From Streptomyces sp. AC512_CC834 (GTDB lineage Bacteria; Actinomycetota; Actinomycetes; Streptomycetales; Streptomycetaceae): a stretch of DNA of 64,000 nucleotides. A model generated the notes under the pieces. It was not told the origin of the DNA, made no database searches, and saw only the letters and a program-made list of their open reading frames with translations. Position numbers and translations under genes: made by a program. The stretch spans positions 109,818 through 173,817 of the forward strand of contig NZ_JAGMUO010000029.1 in the NCBI RefSeq assembly GCF_019049325.1, in the 5' to 3' direction. Positions 62,837 through 64,000 of the stretch are shown one piece after another (the stretch's first letter is position 1; the number at the start of each line of letters is the position of its first letter).

Positions 62837-63793
62837 TTGAGCCAGAGTCGACACGTCCCGGTGATGCTCCAGCGGTGTCTGGACCTGCTGGCGCCCGCCC
62901 TCACCGAGCCGGGGTCCGTGGTCGTCGACTGCACGCTGGGACTCGGCGGGCACAGCGAGGCGCTGCTCGACCGGTTCCCCGAGGCCCGGCTCGTCGCCCT
63001 CGACCGGGACAAGGAGGCCCTGCGCCTGTCCGGCGAGCGGCTCGCCCCGTACGGGGAGCGCGCCACCCTCGTGCACGCCGTCTACGACGAGTTGCCGGAC
63101 GTACTCGACCGGCTCGGCGTCCCCCGCGTCCAGGGCGTGCTGTTCGACCTCGGCGTCTCCTCCATGCAGCTCGACGAGGCGGACCGGGGCTTCGCGTACG
63201 CCCAGGACGCCCCGCTCGACATGCGGATGGACCAGACGACCGGCATGAGCGCCGCCGAGGTCCTCAACACCTACCCGCCCGGCGAACTCGTCCGCATCCT
63301 GCGGGCGTACGGCGAGGAGAAGCAGGCCAAGCGGATCGTGTCCGCCGTCGTGCGCGAGCGCGAGAAGGAGCCGTTCGCCAACAGCGCCCGGCTGGTGGAG
63401 CTGATCCGCGCCGCACTGCCGCAGGCCGCCAAGCGCACCGGAGGCAACCCGGCCAAGCGCACCTTCCAGGCCCTGCGCATCGAGGTCAACGGCGAGCTGT
63501 CCGTCCTGGAGCGGGCGATCCCGGCCGCCGTCGAGTCGCTCGCCGTCGGCGGACGGATCGCGGTGCTGTCGTACCAGTCGCTGGAGGACCGGCTGGTCAA
63601 GCAGGTGCTCGCGGCCGGCGCAGCGAACACCGCGCCGCCCGGCCTGCCGGTCGTCCCGGAGCGCTACGCGCCCAGGCTGGGGCTGCTCACGCGCGGTGCC
63701 GAACTTCCCACCGAGGAGGAGATCGCCGAGAACCGGCGAGCGGCACCGGCACGGCTGCGCGGGGCCGAGCGCATCAGGGAGTCCATCGGGTGA
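62837..63793 (+). CDS. rsmH: 16S rRNA (cytosine-1402-N4) methyltransferase
   Basis: The 318-aa protein has RsmH/MraW motifs: [33 protein letters not shown] (SAM motif I), [56 protein letters not shown], and [14 protein letters not shown]. It N4-methylates C1402 of 16S rRNA. It is normally the first conserved gene of the dcw operon after mraZ, which is absent here. The start is TTG 62837 with GAGAGG about 9 bases upstream. Confidence 0.95.
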   Translation: MSQSRHVPVMLQRCLDLLAPALTEPGSVVVDCTLGLGGHSEALLDRFPEARLVALDRDKEALRLSGERLAPYGERATLVHAVYDELPDVLDRLGVPRVQGVLFDLGVSSMQLDEADRGFAYAQDAPLDMRMDQTTGMSAAEVLNTYPPGELVRILRAYGEEKQAKRIVSAVVREREKEPFANSARLVELIRAALPQAAKRTGGNPAKRTFQALRIEVNGELSVLERAIPAAVESLAVGGRIAVLSYQSLEDRLVKQVLAAGAANTAPPGLPVVPERYAPRLGLLTRGAELPTEEEIAENRRAAPARLRGAERIRESIG

Positions 63794-63850
63794 AGCGCGT
63801 GAGGCAGTCCGGGCGCGGGTGCGCACGGCACCCGGCCGAGGGGAGGGTCA

Positions 63851-64000
63851 GTGAGTAGGAAACCCGAACTGAAGGGGAGGGCGGCCCGGCTCGCCCTGCT
63901 CATCCCGACCGGCGGCAACCGCGGCCAGGCGGCCCGCGCGCCCTTCGTCCTCCTGGTCGTCGTCCTGCTCGGCGGCGGCCTCATCGGGCTCCTGGTGCTG
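63851..64000 (+). CDS. ftsL: FtsL-like septum protein, N-terminal part (runs off right edge)
   Basis: GTG 63851 opens a frame to the window end (50 codons). A basic cytoplasmic N-terminus (SRKPELKGRAARLALLIP) is followed by a membrane helix (APFVLLVVVLLGGGLIGLLVL). Position just after rsmH and this bitopic layout match FtsL of the divisome. GGGAGG lies about 8 bases before the start. The periplasmic coiled coil is outside the window. Confidence 0.8.
   Translation, partial: MSRKPELKGRAARLALLIPTGGNRGQAARAPFVLLVVVLLGGGLIGLLVL

Overview
The window is a stretch of chromosome from a high-G+C actinomycete, almost certainly Streptomyces. The codon use, the gene set (SCO2127-like protein plus glucokinase, MacRS-like two-component pair, fused TrpEG behind a Trp-Trp-Trp leader peptide, DUF3040, DUF5304) and the gene order match, from memory, the S. 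coelicolor SCO2141-SCO2091 interval read in descending order. The right edge enters the dcw division cluster (rsmH, then ftsL). Many of the same families also sit together near the M. tuberculosis dcw cluster (about Rv2165c-Rv2190c), so most of the window is an old actinobacterial core neighbourhood. No tRNA, rRNA, CRISPR array, integrase or transposase was seen.

Left part, 1-28 kb. Envelope and housekeeping genes come first: a small secreted protein (edge), an AsnC-type RAM-domain protein, a rhomboid protease, an NYN-domain RNA-binding protein, two tandem NlpC/P60 cell-wall hydrolases and a gluzincin lipoprotein. Next come a GT87 mannosyltransferase, a PimB-like glycosyltransferase, an acyl-CoA synthetase, a phosphoesterase, an SRPBCC protein, an ArsA-like ATPase, the SCO2127-like protein and glkA. 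They are followed by an EEP phosphatase, an esterase, a PlsC acyltransferase, macS-macR, a phosphofructokinase with PPi-type residues, a 2-hydroxyacid dehydrogenase, attenuated trpEG, a class II DAHP synthase, and an iron-storage pair (bfd behind an iron box, bfr).

Accessory island, about 30.07-41.53 kb, between nfo and a PASTA kinase. On the + strand it carries a trypsin-co-occurring-domain protein, a 56-aa FxSxx-COOH-type precursor peptide, an FxsB-type radical SAM/SPASM maturase and a HEXXH protein. On the - strand it carries a VMAP-type protein with a trypsin-like protease domain, a MoxR AAA+ ATPase, and a 1637-aa protein fusing a vWA-like domain, a long Glu/Pro/Gly/Ser repeat linker, an NB-ARC NTPase and a TPR array. 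This joins a peptide-modification cassette to a vWA-MoxR-VMAP ternary 'conflict' system and is the most unusual part of the window. Its precursor has an atypical C-terminus, encoded in the overlap with the maturase start.

Right part, 41.8-64 kb: the PASTA Ser/Thr kinase, thiO-thiS-thiG behind a TPP riboswitch, a ferredoxin-reductase-like flavoprotein, an Rv2175c-type DNA-binding protein, thiE, metF, a membrane protein with a Tyr/Gly/Gln-rich tail, and a CrtI-like flavoprotein next to a MacR-like operator. Then come a TetR regulator, a HEPN protein, a methyltransferase and DUF3040. A MoxR-DUF58-transglutaminase operon follows, in which a tandem duplication has created two small coupled ORFs. 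The window ends with a beta-carbonic anhydrase, rsmH and ftsL.

SCO and Rv equivalences, literature statements and family names are from memory; no search was run.
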